The notes under the pieces were generated by a model, which saw nothing but the letters and a program-made list of their open reading frames with translations, ran no database searches and was not told the DNA's origin. This document shows positions 17,379 to 25,700 of a stretch of 64,000 nucleotides of DNA, piece after piece. Source of the DNA: Coriobacteriaceae bacterium (GTDB lineage: Bacteria; Actinomycetota; Coriobacteriia; Coriobacteriales; QAMH01); contig DAJPGJ010000001.1 of the NCBI GenBank assembly GCA_025992705.1, positions 930,001 to 994,000 of the forward strand. The letters run 5' to 3'. Each line of letters begins with the position of its first letter. Position 1 is the first letter of the stretch. The position numbers and the translations under genes were made by a program.

Positions 17379-18220
17379 AGGTTCTGATCGTGCCAAGCAA
17401 CGTGGACGAGGTTGGTACCGCGGCCCACTATCTCGCTTCGCGCCTTGTCATATCCGGCATCGATGCCCTCGTCCAGGACTCCAAGGCGCCTGACCAGCTG
17501 TCTGTCCCCGTCGACGAGCTCGCGCTTGTCGTTTGCATGGGTGGCGACGGCACCTTCCTGCGTGCCGCACGTCTTGTCGATTTTGCTCCCGTGCCCATGC
17601 TTGCTCTCAATTACGGCACCCTCTCGTTTCTTTCCGGCAATCCGGCACGCGATGATGTCGAGCTCGTCACGAACGCCCTGGCTGGTGACATGGTCTTCGA
17701 GCATCGCTCGACAGCCGACATCACGATAGAGCAGGCTGACGGCCAGGTCATCAACGCGACCGCTCTCAATGAGATTGCCTATACACGCGGTCGTAGCGGG
17801 CGCGTGGTCGAGTATCGCTACGGCATCAACGGAATCACCATTGCGCAGCTCAAGGCCGATGGCCTGGTGGTTGCCACGCCCACAGGATCGACGGGCTACG
17901 CGCTCTCGGCTGGTGGCCCCATCGTGTCTCCGGCCTATACGGGTCTTGTCGTCGTGCCGGTTGCGCCCCATGCGCTCAACACCCGTGCCATTGTGCTCGC
18001 GCCTTCGGATGTGCTCGAGGTCATCATGGATACGACGCGTTCGCGCGATGCGTCGGTGTTCGTAGATGGGGTCATGATCGATGTCGACCAGCCCTCCTCG
18101 ATAGAGGTGCGCCGCGGAGAGCGTGACTTGCTCCTGGCACGCGGTGGCGACGCCTTCTTCCGCAATGTCTCGCGCGTCTTCTTCGGTGGTCCGCATCCGG
18201 ACATGCCCGAGCGAGAATAG
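17375..18220 (+). CDS. nadK: NAD kinase
   Basis: A 281-aa NAD(+) kinase with the GGDGTFLRAA motif (near residue 55), LNYGTLSFLS (variant of NxGxLGFL), NEIAYTRG and the substrate-binding TPTGSTGYALSAGGPIVSP. Makes NADP from NAD and ATP or polyphosphate. GTG start within the GTGA overlap of tlyA. Confidence 0.95.
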   Translation: MKVLIVPSNVDEVGTAAHYLASRLVISGIDALVQDSKAPDQLSVPVDELALVVCMGGDGTFLRAARLVDFAPVPMLALNYGTLSFLSGNPARDDVELVTNALAGDMVFEHRSTADITIEQADGQVINATALNEIAYTRGRSGRVVEYRYGINGITIAQLKADGLVVATPTGSTGYALSAGGPIVSPAYTGLVVVPVAPHALNTRAIVLAPSDVLEVIMDTTRSRDASVFVDGVMIDVDQPSSIEVRRGERDLLLARGGDAFFRNVSRVFFGGPHPDMPERE

Positions 18221-18231
18221 GGGAGGGGCGC

Positions 18232-19854
18232 ATGCTCGACGAGCTCCATGTATCCAATATCGCCCTCATCGAGGACGCGACCATAGCCTTCGCACCGGGT
18301 TTGACCGTTCTCACGGGCGAGACGGGTGCGGGTAAGACGGCGCTTCTCGCGGCCCTCAAGCTCATATGTGGTGCGCGTGCCGACAATTCGGTGGTGCGTG
18401 ATGGTGCCGAGGAGGCGCTTGCCGAAGCACGCATCGTCGATGAAGACGAGCATATCGTTCGTCGGCGTCTGAGTGTCGCCGGGCGTAGCCGTTGTACGAT
18501 TGACGGAGCAATGGCCACCGTTGGCGAGCTTGCCGTACTCACGTCGTCGATCGAAGTGCACGGGCAACATGAGCAGGTGCTTCTCCTGGAGCCGGCTCGC
18601 CAGCTCGCCTATCTCGATGCGTGGGCGCAAGATGACGAGCTCTGTGCTCGCTACGCCGAGGCTCGCACGGCCTACCAGCAGGCGCGGGCCACTCTTGACG
18701 AGCTCGAACAGGCTCAAGGCAAAAACGAGCAGGAGCTCGAGTTCATGCGCTTCACCTGCGAGCAGATCGAGAAGGTCAATCCGCAGGCAGGTGAGCTCGA
18801 GGAGCTTGAGGAGCAATTGCCGCGTCTGCAGCATGCAGACCAGCTCGCTCAGGCTTTGCAAGGTGCCTGCGCCGCGCTGCATGATGACGATGGCGCCCTC
18901 GACCTCATTGCTCGGGCGACTTCGGAGCTCATGCGGCAACAGGGAATCGATGAGGATCTCGATGAGCTCATTGGTCGACTTGACGTCCAGATGCAGGAGC
19001 TCGAGGACCTCACCCGTGACCTAAGCGCGTATGCGCAGGGCATCGACACGGATCCGAGCAGGCTCGAGGAGACGCTTGATCGTCTCGATAAGCTCAATGG
19101 CCTTATGAAACGCTTTGGCCCTGGCATGGACCAGGTTTTCGTCACCTGGGAGGCGGCGAAGCGCTCGCTTGAACAAGCCCAGGACTCGCCCGAACGCATG
19201 GAGCGGGCACGTGCATTCCTCGCTCAGGCGCAAGACGCATATCGTCAGGCCGCCGCAGCACTTAGCGCTGCGCGACACGAGGCAGCGCAGAGCTTCTGCG
19301 AGCAGCTCGCAAAGACCGTAAGCGAGCTTGCGATGGAGGGGGCGAGCTTCGAGTTCTCGTTTGACGAGCTACCCTTCGAGCGTTGGGGTGAAGCTGGTAG
19401 CGAGCAGGTCGAGCTTCTCTACCAACCCGCCCCGGCGTCTAAACCCCGTCCGTTGCGTCGCATCGCATCTGGTGGCGAGCTCTCGCGCATCCTGCTTGCG
19501 CTCGAGTGCCTGCACTACGATTCTTCCGATACCGGTGCGTCACGCTCGACCATCGTCTTTGACGAGGTCGATTCCGGCATTGGAGGTGCCACGGGTAATG
19601 CCGTGGCACGCAGGCTCGCGGCGCTTTCGAAAGACGCGCAGGTCATCGTCGTCACGCATTTGGCGCAGGTTGCCGCACTGGCCGACGAGCACTATGTGGT
19701 GAGCAAGCAGAATGGCGCTGACGGGATGCCGCATACGAGCGTCGAGCCCGTCGTGGGCGAGGCGCGCGTGACGGAGATTGCCCGCATGCTCTCGGGAGAC
19801 GATGACGAGCGTGCGCTCGACCATGCACGCTCCCTGCTCGAAGGGACGCGCTGA
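18232..19854 (+). CDS. recN: DNA repair protein RecN
   Basis: A 540-aa SMC-like ATPase: LDELHVSNIALIEDATIAF, Walker A GETGAGKT (near residue 28), coiled-coil arms rich in Glu/Gln/Ala through the middle, then the ABC signature region SGGELSRILLALE and Walker B TIVFDEVDSGIGG. Acts in double-strand-break repair. Its stop shares bases with the start of the next gene (TGATG). Confidence 0.96.
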   Translation: MLDELHVSNIALIEDATIAFAPGLTVLTGETGAGKTALLAALKLICGARADNSVVRDGAEEALAEARIVDEDEHIVRRRLSVAGRSRCTIDGAMATVGELAVLTSSIEVHGQHEQVLLLEPARQLAYLDAWAQDDELCARYAEARTAYQQARATLDELEQAQGKNEQELEFMRFTCEQIEKVNPQAGELEELEEQLPRLQHADQLAQALQGACAALHDDDGALDLIARATSELMRQQGIDEDLDELIGRLDVQMQELEDLTRDLSAYAQGIDTDPSRLEETLDRLDKLNGLMKRFGPGMDQVFVTWEAAKRSLEQAQDSPERMERARAFLAQAQDAYRQAAAALSAARHEAAQSFCEQLAKTVSELAMEGASFEFSFDELPFERWGEAGSEQVELLYQPAPASKPRPLRRIASGGELSRILLALECLHYDSSDTGASRSTIVFDEVDSGIGGATGNAVARRLAALSKDAQVIVVTHLAQVAALADEHYVVSKQNGADGMPHTSVEPVVGEARVTEIARMLSGDDDERALDHARSLLEGTR

Positions 19855-20471
19855 TGACGGCCTCCACGCTTTCTCGGGCGCTACGCGATGGACAAGCCGT
19901 GATCGTCGCGACCGATACCGTCTACGGCCTTGCGGCTCTTCCCGGCTCTATGGGATACGCGAGCATCTTCGAACTCAAGGAGCGTCCCGCCGATCAGGTG
20001 CTGCCCTGGCTCGTGCATGATGTCCACGTGCTCGATGCGCTCGCAGACGACGTTCCAGCCTATGCCCGTCGTCTGGCCCAGATGTTCTGGCCTGGTGCGC
20101 TCACCCTCGTCGTGCGTGCCTCGAGTGCCGCGCGCGAACTTGGTGACGTCGCAGACGATGGGACTATCGCGCTGCGCAGCCCTGATGCGCCCGAGCTGCT
20201 CGCGCTCCTCGCAGAGCTCGATGCCCCGCTCGCCTGCACGAGCGCGAATGTCCATGGCGAACCCGCGCCCTCGCGCCTGACGGATGTCCCCGCATCCATG
20301 CGCGAGTTGCCTGGTGGCGACTCTCTACCCGAAGTGTGTTGCGTTGGCCGCGCGTCAACGATCGTGGATTGCACGGGCCCTTATCCGAAGATACTGCGTG
20401 AAGGGCCGATACCCGAGCAAGTCCTACTCGATGTAGCTGCCTTCGGTGCTACACTTACAAGCCACGAGTAA
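19854..20471 (+). CDS. tsaC: Threonylcarbamoyl-AMP synthase (Sua5/YrdC/TsaC family)
   Basis: A 205-aa YrdC-domain protein: GQAVIVATDTVYGLAALPGS, ELKERPADQVLPWLVHD, MFWPGALTLVVRAS, TIALRSPDAP and CTSANVHGEPAP. It makes threonylcarbamoyl-AMP for t6A37 of tRNA. MtaB (30115) and TrmO (55770), which modify t6A further, are also in this window. It lacks the Sua5 C-terminal domain, so it is the short form. Confidence 0.92.
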   Translation: MTASTLSRALRDGQAVIVATDTVYGLAALPGSMGYASIFELKERPADQVLPWLVHDVHVLDALADDVPAYARRLAQMFWPGALTLVVRASSAARELGDVADDGTIALRSPDAPELLALLAELDAPLACTSANVHGEPAPSRLTDVPASMRELPGGDSLPEVCCVGRASTIVDCTGPYPKILREGPIPEQVLLDVAAFGATLTSHE

Positions 20472-20492
20472 AACGGCATCACTAGTGGGGAC

Positions 20493-20645
20493 GTACCGCA
20501 TTTTCGAGCATCTGGAGCAGATGAGCGATTTTCGCGAAGCGGTCTTGCGAGGACTGTCTGAGCACGCGGTCTTTGCGTGCGAGTTCCGCAGCGGCTTCGC
20601 GACAATCGCTCATCGGGTGCGAGAGCAAGCTCGAAAATGCGGTAC
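20493..20645 (+). repeat. Core-conserved, arm-variable hairpin element, family H, copy 1
   Basis: Outer arms GTACCGCATTTTCGAGC (20493-20509) and its exact complement (20629-20645), plus inner arms of 21 bases (20520-20540 / 20594-20614) with one mismatch. Between them is a core of about 50 bases that recurs at 55.6 kb (reverse) and 61.75 kb: GAGGACTGTCTGAGCACGCG and then GGTCTTTGCGTGCGAGTTCC. It fills the gap between tsaC and rpiB. The small ORF read across it has no support. Confidence 0.82.
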
Positions 20646-20687
20646 CTCTCTTGACTGATTTGCACATAGCGACGAGAGGGCATGACA

Positions 20688-21140
20688 ATGGCACAACTGC
20701 GTATCGCCTTGGCATCGGACCATGGCGGCTTCGAGCAGAAGGAAGCGCTTAAGCCGTGGCTCGAGGATCTTGGCTTCACGGTTGATGACTTCGGCTGCGA
20801 TAGCGAGGAAAGCGTCGACTATCCCGATTACGCCAAACGTGCCGCCCGTGCCGTGGCACAGGGCGATGATGATTACGGCGTGCTCGTCTGCGGTACGGGT
20901 ATCGGCATGATGATTGCCGCCAACAAAGTGCATGGTATTCGTGCCGCCAATCTTACGTCCACCGAGTTCGCCAAGCTTTCGCGCGAGCATAACAACGCGA
21001 ACATTGCAACGCTTTCGGGACGTTTCACGTCCCTCGAGGACAACAAGGCAATTCTTGAAACCTTCCTCGGTACCGAGTTTTCGGGTGATAGGCATGCCCG
21101 CAGAGTCGAGAAGATCATGACCATCGAAACCGAAGAGTAG
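20688..21140 (+). CDS. rpiB: Ribose-5-phosphate isomerase B
   Basis: A 150-aa RpiB/LacAB protein: IALASDHGGFEQKEALKPWL, VDYPDYAKRAARAV, the catalytic CGTGIGMMIAANK and TSTEFAKLSREHNNAN. Interconverts ribose- and ribulose-5-phosphate. The ATG at 20688 lies 7 bp after GAGAGGG; the ATG at 20682 is too close. It leads an apparent rpiB-glyA-comEB operon, an arrangement common in Gram-positives. Confidence 0.93.
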   Translation: MAQLRIALASDHGGFEQKEALKPWLEDLGFTVDDFGCDSEESVDYPDYAKRAARAVAQGDDDYGVLVCGTGIGMMIAANKVHGIRAANLTSTEFAKLSREHNNANIATLSGRFTSLEDNKAILETFLGTEFSGDRHARRVEKIMTIETEE

Positions 21141-21153
21141 GAGAACTTCGCCC

Positions 21154-22407
21154 ATGAATAACGAGTTACTTGCCCAAGCAGACCCCGAGATTTCCGCCGC
21201 CATCAACGACGAGCTGACGCGCCAGCGCAACACGCTCGAGCTGATTGCATCCGAGAACATTCCCTCGCTGCCGGTCATCGAAACGATGGGCACGATCCTT
21301 ACCAACAAGTATGCCGAAGGCTATCCCGGCAAGCGCTATTACGGTGGTTGTGCCAATGTCGATACCATCGAGACCATCGCGCGCAACCGCGCTTGCGAGG
21401 TGTTCGATGCGGCATACGCCAACGTCCAGCCGCATTCGGGCGTCTGCGCCAACTCGGCAGCCTATTTTGCGCTGCTCGACCCGGGTGCCACCATTCTGGG
21501 CATGTCGCTTCCGGCGGGCGGTCATCTTTCGCATGGTGCCAAGTTCTCGCTCTCGGGTCGCTTCTACGACGCCCACTCCTACGGCTTGAATCCCGAGACC
21601 GAACGCATCGACATGGACGAGGTTCGCGCCATTGCCCAGGAGGTCAAGCCTGATCTTATCGTTGCCGGTGCGTCGGCTTATCCGCGCATCATCGACTTCG
21701 AGGCATTTGCCGACATCGCCCATGAGGTGGGTGCCTATCTTATGGTCGACATGGCGCATATCGCGGGTCTCGTTGCCGGCGGTGCGCATCCCTCGCCGGT
21801 GCCTCATGCCGACATCGTTACCTCGACCTCGCACAAGACCTTGCGCGGTCCGCGCGGTGGCTTCATGGTCACGAACAACGAGGAGATTTACGAGAAGTAC
21901 AACAAGGCCGTGTTCCCCGGTTGGCAGGGCGGTCCGCTCATGCACGTCATCGCCGCCAAGGCCGTCGCCTTTGGCGAGGCTGCCCGTCCGGAATTCTCCG
22001 ACTACGCGCATGCCGTCGTCGAGAACGCCGCCGCCCTGGGCGAGGGCCTCGTCGAAGGTGGTCTGCGTCTCGTTTCGGGCGGCACCGACAATCACCTCTG
22101 CCTCGTCGACCTCACGCCTGCCGGCATCACCGGCAAGGAGGCCGAGGAGCTGCTCGAGCCGCTCGGCATCACGACCAACAAGAACGCCATCCCCAATGAT
22201 CCGCTGCCGAGCAGCATCACGAGCGGCGTGCGCGTAGGCAGCGCGACGATTACCTCGCGCGGCTTTGATGCCAACGAAGCTCGTGCCATCGGCGGCTTCA
22301 TCGCCCAGGTTATCTTCAACCGGGATAATCAAACCGTTCTCGACAAGGTAGCGGGCGAGGTGCACGACATGCTCGAGAAGCACCCCCTGTATCCTGAGAT
22401 TGCTTAG
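21154..22407 (+). CDS. glyA: Serine hydroxymethyltransferase
   Basis: A 417-aa PLP enzyme converting serine and tetrahydrofolate to glycine and methylene-THF. Motifs include RQRNTLELIASENIPS, YAEGYPGKRYYGG, DMAHIAGLVAGG and the Schiff-base lysine in TSTSHKTLRGPRGG (K228). Length matches the family. It supplies methylene-THF, which ThyX (41810) uses. Confidence 0.97.
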   Translation: MNNELLAQADPEISAAINDELTRQRNTLELIASENIPSLPVIETMGTILTNKYAEGYPGKRYYGGCANVDTIETIARNRACEVFDAAYANVQPHSGVCANSAAYFALLDPGATILGMSLPAGGHLSHGAKFSLSGRFYDAHSYGLNPETERIDMDEVRAIAQEVKPDLIVAGASAYPRIIDFEAFADIAHEVGAYLMVDMAHIAGLVAGGAHPSPVPHADIVTSTSHKTLRGPRGGFMVTNNEEIYEKYNKAVFPGWQGGPLMHVIAAKAVAFGEAARPEFSDYAHAVVENAAALGEGLVEGGLRLVSGGTDNHLCLVDLTPAGITGKEAEELLEPLGITTNKNAIPNDPLPSSITSGVRVGSATITSRGFDANEARAIGGFIAQVIFNRDNQTVLDKVAGEVHDMLEKHPLYPEIA

Positions 22408-22432
22408 TAAATAGATAGTAGGAGGAAGACGC

Positions 22433-22885
22433 ATGGCTGATACGCGCCCGAGCTGGGACGAGTATTTCATGGATATCACGAAGCGGGTCGCCACGCGCTC
22501 GACCTGCCTGCGTCGCGCCGTCGGTGCCATACTCGTGCACGACAAGCGCATCATCGCCAGCGGTTACAACGGCGGACCGACGGGGCTTGCGCATTGCCTC
22601 GACATCGGATGCCTGCGCGAGAAGCTCGGTATCCCGTCCGGGCAGCAGCATGAGCTCTGCCGTGGCATTCATGCCGAGCAAAACGCCATCATTCAAGCCG
22701 CGCGTTACGGCGTTTCCATCGAAGGCGCCACGCTCTACTGCACGACGCAGCCCTGCACGCAATGCACCAAGATGCTCATCAACGCGGGCATCACGGAGAT
22801 TGTCTATGCGGAAGGCTATCCCGATGACCTCGCGCGTGAGCTTCTGGACGAGTCGGGAATCGTCGTCCGAAGATTCGAGGACTGA
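22433..22885 (+). CDS. comEB: Deoxycytidylate deaminase/ComEB family protein
   Basis: A 150-aa zinc-dependent deaminase: [28 protein letters not shown], the zinc and catalytic motif HAEQNAI and [14 protein letters not shown] (PCxxC). It likely converts dCMP to dUMP, the ThyX substrate. ATG at 22433, with GGAGGA 9 bp upstream. Confidence 0.93.
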   Translation: MADTRPSWDEYFMDITKRVATRSTCLRRAVGAILVHDKRIIASGYNGGPTGLAHCLDIGCLREKLGIPSGQQHELCRGIHAEQNAIIQAARYGVSIEGATLYCTTQPCTQCTKMLINAGITEIVYAEGYPDDLARELLDESGIVVRRFED

Positions 22886-23015
22886 CGCCGTACGGTCGTT
22901 TCATGATCGCGAGTTCGTGACCTTAGGTTTTTGCCAAAGCTAACTTACGCATGCCGTTCGCCTGAAATAGCGGCAGTTCACTGGGATTGCCACTATGAAG
23001 TACTGCGGCCGCCAT

Positions 23016-23021
23016 TATACT
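23016..23021 (+). promoter_or_regulatory. Possible -10 box for the ATP synthase operon
   Basis: TATACT lies in the 181-bp gap between comEB and the first atp-linked ORF, 46 bp before its ATG. No good -35 is evident. The rest of the gap (22886-23066) shows nothing else recognisable. Confidence 0.35.
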
Positions 23022-23066
23022 TTGGAGTGTTTTGTGTGAGTGCTGTCTTTGGGGAGAACTAGCTAC

Positions 23067-23351
23067 ATGGCGATAGCGATCATCGCGGGCATTCTCGCGG
23101 GTTTGGTAAGCTTGGTTCCCATGTGGGCTGGAGTTCGCAGCGCGAAGCGAATGGATGCGCAGCAATCGGCTGCCGGGTACCTCACTCCGGTATTGCTGGC
23201 CGTCGGAGGCTCGTTTGTGGTCCTCGCTTTGGCGACAGTCATTTGCGTTGTCGTGGCTCGATCGAGTGTCGTGCCCTTTGCTTTGGCAGAGGCCTGCACA
23301 CTTGTTGTCGCGGCGCTCGGTTATGGAATAGCGAAAGCTATACGTAAGTAG
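23067..23351 (+). CDS. Small membrane protein at the head of the atp operon (AtpI-like)
   Basis: A 94-aa hydrophobic protein with three predicted membrane segments (about residues 2-22, 38-62 and 70-90). Position directly before atpB, size and topology match the poorly conserved AtpI/UncI proteins, which assist c-ring assembly. Sequence alone does not prove it. The ATG at 23067 has GGGGAG 10 bp upstream; an earlier in-frame start (23040) lacks a site. Confidence 0.65.
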   Translation: MAIAIIAGILAGLVSLVPMWAGVRSAKRMDAQQSAAGYLTPVLLAVGGSFVVLALATVICVVVARSSVVPFALAEACTLVVAALGYGIAKAIRK

Positions 23352-23367
23352 AACGGAGAGGGCGAAA

Positions 23368-24168
23368 GTGGATATCAATCCGTTAGAGGTACTTCAAGGA
23401 GAGCCTCTCGAGGAACTGCAACACTCGTTCGATTCGATGTACCTTATTAGTGGAGGCGGCGAGGTCGGCCTCACGCAGTACATCTTCTGGATGATCATCT
23501 CGATGGTGCTTACCGCGCTCGTCGTCATTCTTGCCGGCAAACGTCTGAGCATCATCCCCACCAACAAGTTCGCCAATATGGTCGAATGGGGCTATGAGCG
23601 CATTTGCGTCAACATGGGCGAGAACGCAATCGGCAAGGGCTATCAGAAGTTCATGCCCGTCATCCTCACCTTCTTCTTCTTCATTCTCATCTCAAACGTC
23701 ATCGGACTCATCCCGGGTTGCAAGACTCCCACGGGTTCGCTTTCCGTGACGTGGGCGCTTGCAACGGTCGCCTTCATCTACTTCAACTGGCAGGGCATCA
23801 AGAGCAAGGGCGGTCTTGGCTATATCAAGTCCATCGCCCCGTCTGGTCTGCCCGTCGTGATGGTTCCCATCATCTGGCTCTTCGAGTTCATCTCGCTCGT
23901 GCTGCGTTGGCTTACCCTTGCCGTCCGACTTTACGGCAACATGTTCGCCGGCCACATGATTCTTGGCATCTTCGCCCTTATGACCACCATCTTCCTGCAG
24001 TGCAGCATCGAGGCTATGAACTTCGTCATCGGCCTGCCTGCCATTGCATGGGTTCTCTTGCTTATCGTCATGTATGCCATGGAGTGCCTCGTCGCGTTCC
24101 TGCAGGCATACGTGTTCTCGATACTTACGGCCGTTTACGTCGGTCTTGCGGTTTCCGAATCGCACTAA
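23368..24168 (+). CDS. atpB: F1Fo ATP synthase subunit a
   Basis: A 266-aa membrane protein with at least five hydrophobic segments. The conserved arginine helix is present (LAVRLYGNMFAGHMIL), as is the LxGLIPG-type segment (NVIGLIPGCKTPTGSLSVT) and a C-terminal LQAYVFSILTAVYVG. Forms the proton channel with the c ring. GTG start 8 bp after GGAGAG-like sequence. First core gene of atpB-E-F-H-A-G-D-C. Confidence 0.95.
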   Translation: MDINPLEVLQGEPLEELQHSFDSMYLISGGGEVGLTQYIFWMIISMVLTALVVILAGKRLSIIPTNKFANMVEWGYERICVNMGENAIGKGYQKFMPVILTFFFFILISNVIGLIPGCKTPTGSLSVTWALATVAFIYFNWQGIKSKGGLGYIKSIAPSGLPVVMVPIIWLFEFISLVLRWLTLAVRLYGNMFAGHMILGIFALMTTIFLQCSIEAMNFVIGLPAIAWVLLLIVMYAMECLVAFLQAYVFSILTAVYVGLAVSESH

Positions 24169-24179
24169 TTTGGTTCTCG

Positions 24180-24238
24180 GTCGGGTACCGTGCCCGACTG
24201 GTTCATAGGAAGTTAGGCTTGCACGGAGAAGGCCGTGC
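24180..24238 (+). promoter_or_regulatory. Two small hairpins between atpB and atpE
   Basis: GTCGGG/CCCGAC (24180-24185/24193-24198) and GCACGG/CCGTGC (24221-24226/24233-24238), followed by the strong TAAGGAGG before atpE. No T-tract follows, so not terminators. The c subunit is needed in many copies, and such structures often affect atpE mRNA stability or translation; that role is inference. Confidence 0.5.
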
Positions 24239-24262
24239 AGGTCGTCACTTAAGGAGGAACAA

Positions 24263-24481
24263 GTGGAAACTACCCTCATCATCGCCGCCCTCAAGGTTGT
24301 CGGCTACGGTCTTGGCGCCATCGGCCCAGGCATCGGCATCGGTATTGCTTGCTACGGCTGCTGCGTCGGCTCCGCCCGTCAGCCCGAGCTCGCAGGTCGC
24401 CTCTTCACCAACTTCATCATTGGTGCGGCACTTGCAGAGGCCCTTGCACTTATCGGCTTCGTGCTCTTCTTCCTTGCCTAG
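24263..24481 (+). CDS. atpE: F1Fo ATP synthase subunit c
   Basis: A 72-aa two-helix hairpin protein: GLGAIGPGIGIGIACYGCCVG in helix 1, the polar loop ARQPELAG and helix 2 with the ion-binding glutamate E59 (AALAEALALIGFVL). The sodium-type ligands (Gln in helix 1 and Ser/Thr after the Glu) are not evident, so proton coupling is more likely. Two adjacent cysteines in helix 1 are unusual. Confidence 0.95.
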   Translation: METTLIIAALKVVGYGLGAIGPGIGIGIACYGCCVGSARQPELAGRLFTNFIIGAALAEALALIGFVLFFLA

Positions 24482-24523
24482 TCAGGTTTCGTTACGTTGG
24501 AAACAATGCCTAGGGAGGGATCA

Positions 24524-25138
24524 GTGAAAGCACAAGTCAAGAAAATTGCCACTCGCGGCACTGCCGCATGCGCGCTCGCGAGTGCCATGGCTTTCGCAGC
24601 CCCCACGCTTGCATTTGCGGCCGAGAAGGAGACCGCGGGCATTTCGGCGATTCTGCCGGCAATGGATGAATTCATCCCGATGCTCGTCGCCTTCCTCATC
24701 CTGCTTGCGATTCTCGCCAAGTTCGGATGGCCCATGTTCAACGGCATTCTCGAGAAGCGCGAAACCACCATTCGCGAAGCACTCGAGAAGTCCGAGCAAG
24801 CTCGTATCGAGGCCGAGCGTGTGCTTGCCGAGTACCAGGACAAGCTCATCGAGGCCCGTCAGGAAGCGGCTACGATCATCTCCGAGGCCAAGCAGCAGGC
24901 TGAGGCGCAACGCGCTGCCACCACTGCCAAGGCCCAGGAGGAAGCCGAGAAGATCATCGCCAAGTCTCGCGAGGCGATGCAGGCCGAGAAGAACGCCGCC
25001 ATCGCCGAGCTTCAGGCATCCGTCGCTGACATCGCATGTGCTGCCATGACACGCGTCGTGCAGGAGGACTTCACCGATGCGGATCATCGCAGGCTCATCG
25101 AGAAGAGCATCGAAGAGATAGGTACGCTCAATGCCTAA
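24524..25138 (+). CDS. atpF: F1Fo ATP synthase subunit b
   Basis: A 204-aa peripheral stalk subunit. GTG at 24524 follows AGGGAGGG; an in-frame TTG at 24497 has no site. The N-terminus (VKAQVKKIATRGTAACALAS... ending AFAAPTLAFAAE) looks like a signal peptide of about 33 residues. It precedes the normal membrane helix IPMLVAFLILLAILAKFG and the long charged coiled coil (residues about 75-180). Most b subunits begin directly with the membrane helix. The stop overlaps atpH by 8 bp. Confidence 0.93.
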   Translation: MKAQVKKIATRGTAACALASAMAFAAPTLAFAAEKETAGISAILPAMDEFIPMLVAFLILLAILAKFGWPMFNGILEKRETTIREALEKSEQARIEAERVLAEYQDKLIEARQEAATIISEAKQQAEAQRAATTAKAQEEAEKIIAKSREAMQAEKNAAIAELQASVADIACAAMTRVVQEDFTDADHRRLIEKSIEEIGTLNA

Positions 25139-25700
25139 GAATCGCCTGCTCATCAAGAAGGAAATCGAAGCGTACGCCGAGGTCTTGCTCGAACTTGGCG
25201 AGTCCAAAAACGACGTATACTCGATTTCCGCACAGCTCGAGGAGATGAAGAAGGTCGTCAACATGCATCCCGGTCTCAGGGAAGTGCTTGCGAACGACTC
25301 CATCGACGAGAATACGCGTGCGACGGTCATGCACGAGGTTTTCAAGGAGTTTGATATCGAGCTCATCCAGTTCGTCATCTTCATGGCCTCGCGCCATGAC
25401 ATCACGCTTCTTCCCCGTGTGGCCGAGCGCTACGACAATATGGTGCAGGACAAGTACGATGTCGTCATTGTCGACGTCGCGACCGTCATCCCGCTTGACG
25501 ACGAGCTGCGAGAGAAGTTTAAAAGTAAATTTTCCGCCCAATTTGGCAAGGAAATCGTCCTGCGCGAGCATGTCGATGCCTGGCTGCTTGGCGGTACGAA
25601 CGTGAGAGCAAATGGAAGGCGTGTCGATTGTTGCACTGCTACGCGGATCGAGATGGTCCGTGCCGAGCTCTCTTCAGCAATGACTGGAGGTGAAAGGTAA
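25131..25700 (+). CDS. atpH: F1Fo ATP synthase subunit delta
   Basis: A 189-aa OSCP/delta protein linking the b stalk to the alpha/beta head: YAEVLLELGESKNDVYSISAQLEEM near the N-terminus and the C-terminal EIVLREHVDAWLLGGTNVRANGRRVD, a variant of the family's DPxLIGGxxxxxGxxxxDxS ending. Starts inside the end of atpF and is followed immediately by atpA. Confidence 0.92.
   Translation: MPKNRLLIKKEIEAYAEVLLELGESKNDVYSISAQLEEMKKVVNMHPGLREVLANDSIDENTRATVMHEVFKEFDIELIQFVIFMASRHDITLLPRVAERYDNMVQDKYDVVIVDVATVIPLDDELREKFKSKFSAQFGKEIVLREHVDAWLLGGTNVRANGRRVDCCTATRIEMVRAELSSAMTGGER

Noticed and set aside
16613..18196. 527-aa minus-strand frame
   Set aside because: Antisense to tlyA and nadK, both of which show complete motif sets.
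20446..20658. Small ORFs on both strands across the tsaC-rpiB gap
   Set aside because: They translate a hairpin repeat whose other copies are not open in the same frame.
21166..22554. 462-aa minus-strand frame
   Set aside because: Antisense shadow of glyA caused by GC-rich third positions; composition typical of such mirrors.
23604..24527. 307-aa frame on the plus strand over atpB/atpE
   Set aside because: Out-of-frame reading of atpB and atpE; basic, Arg/His-rich shadow composition and no family similarity, while both atp genes are unmistakable.
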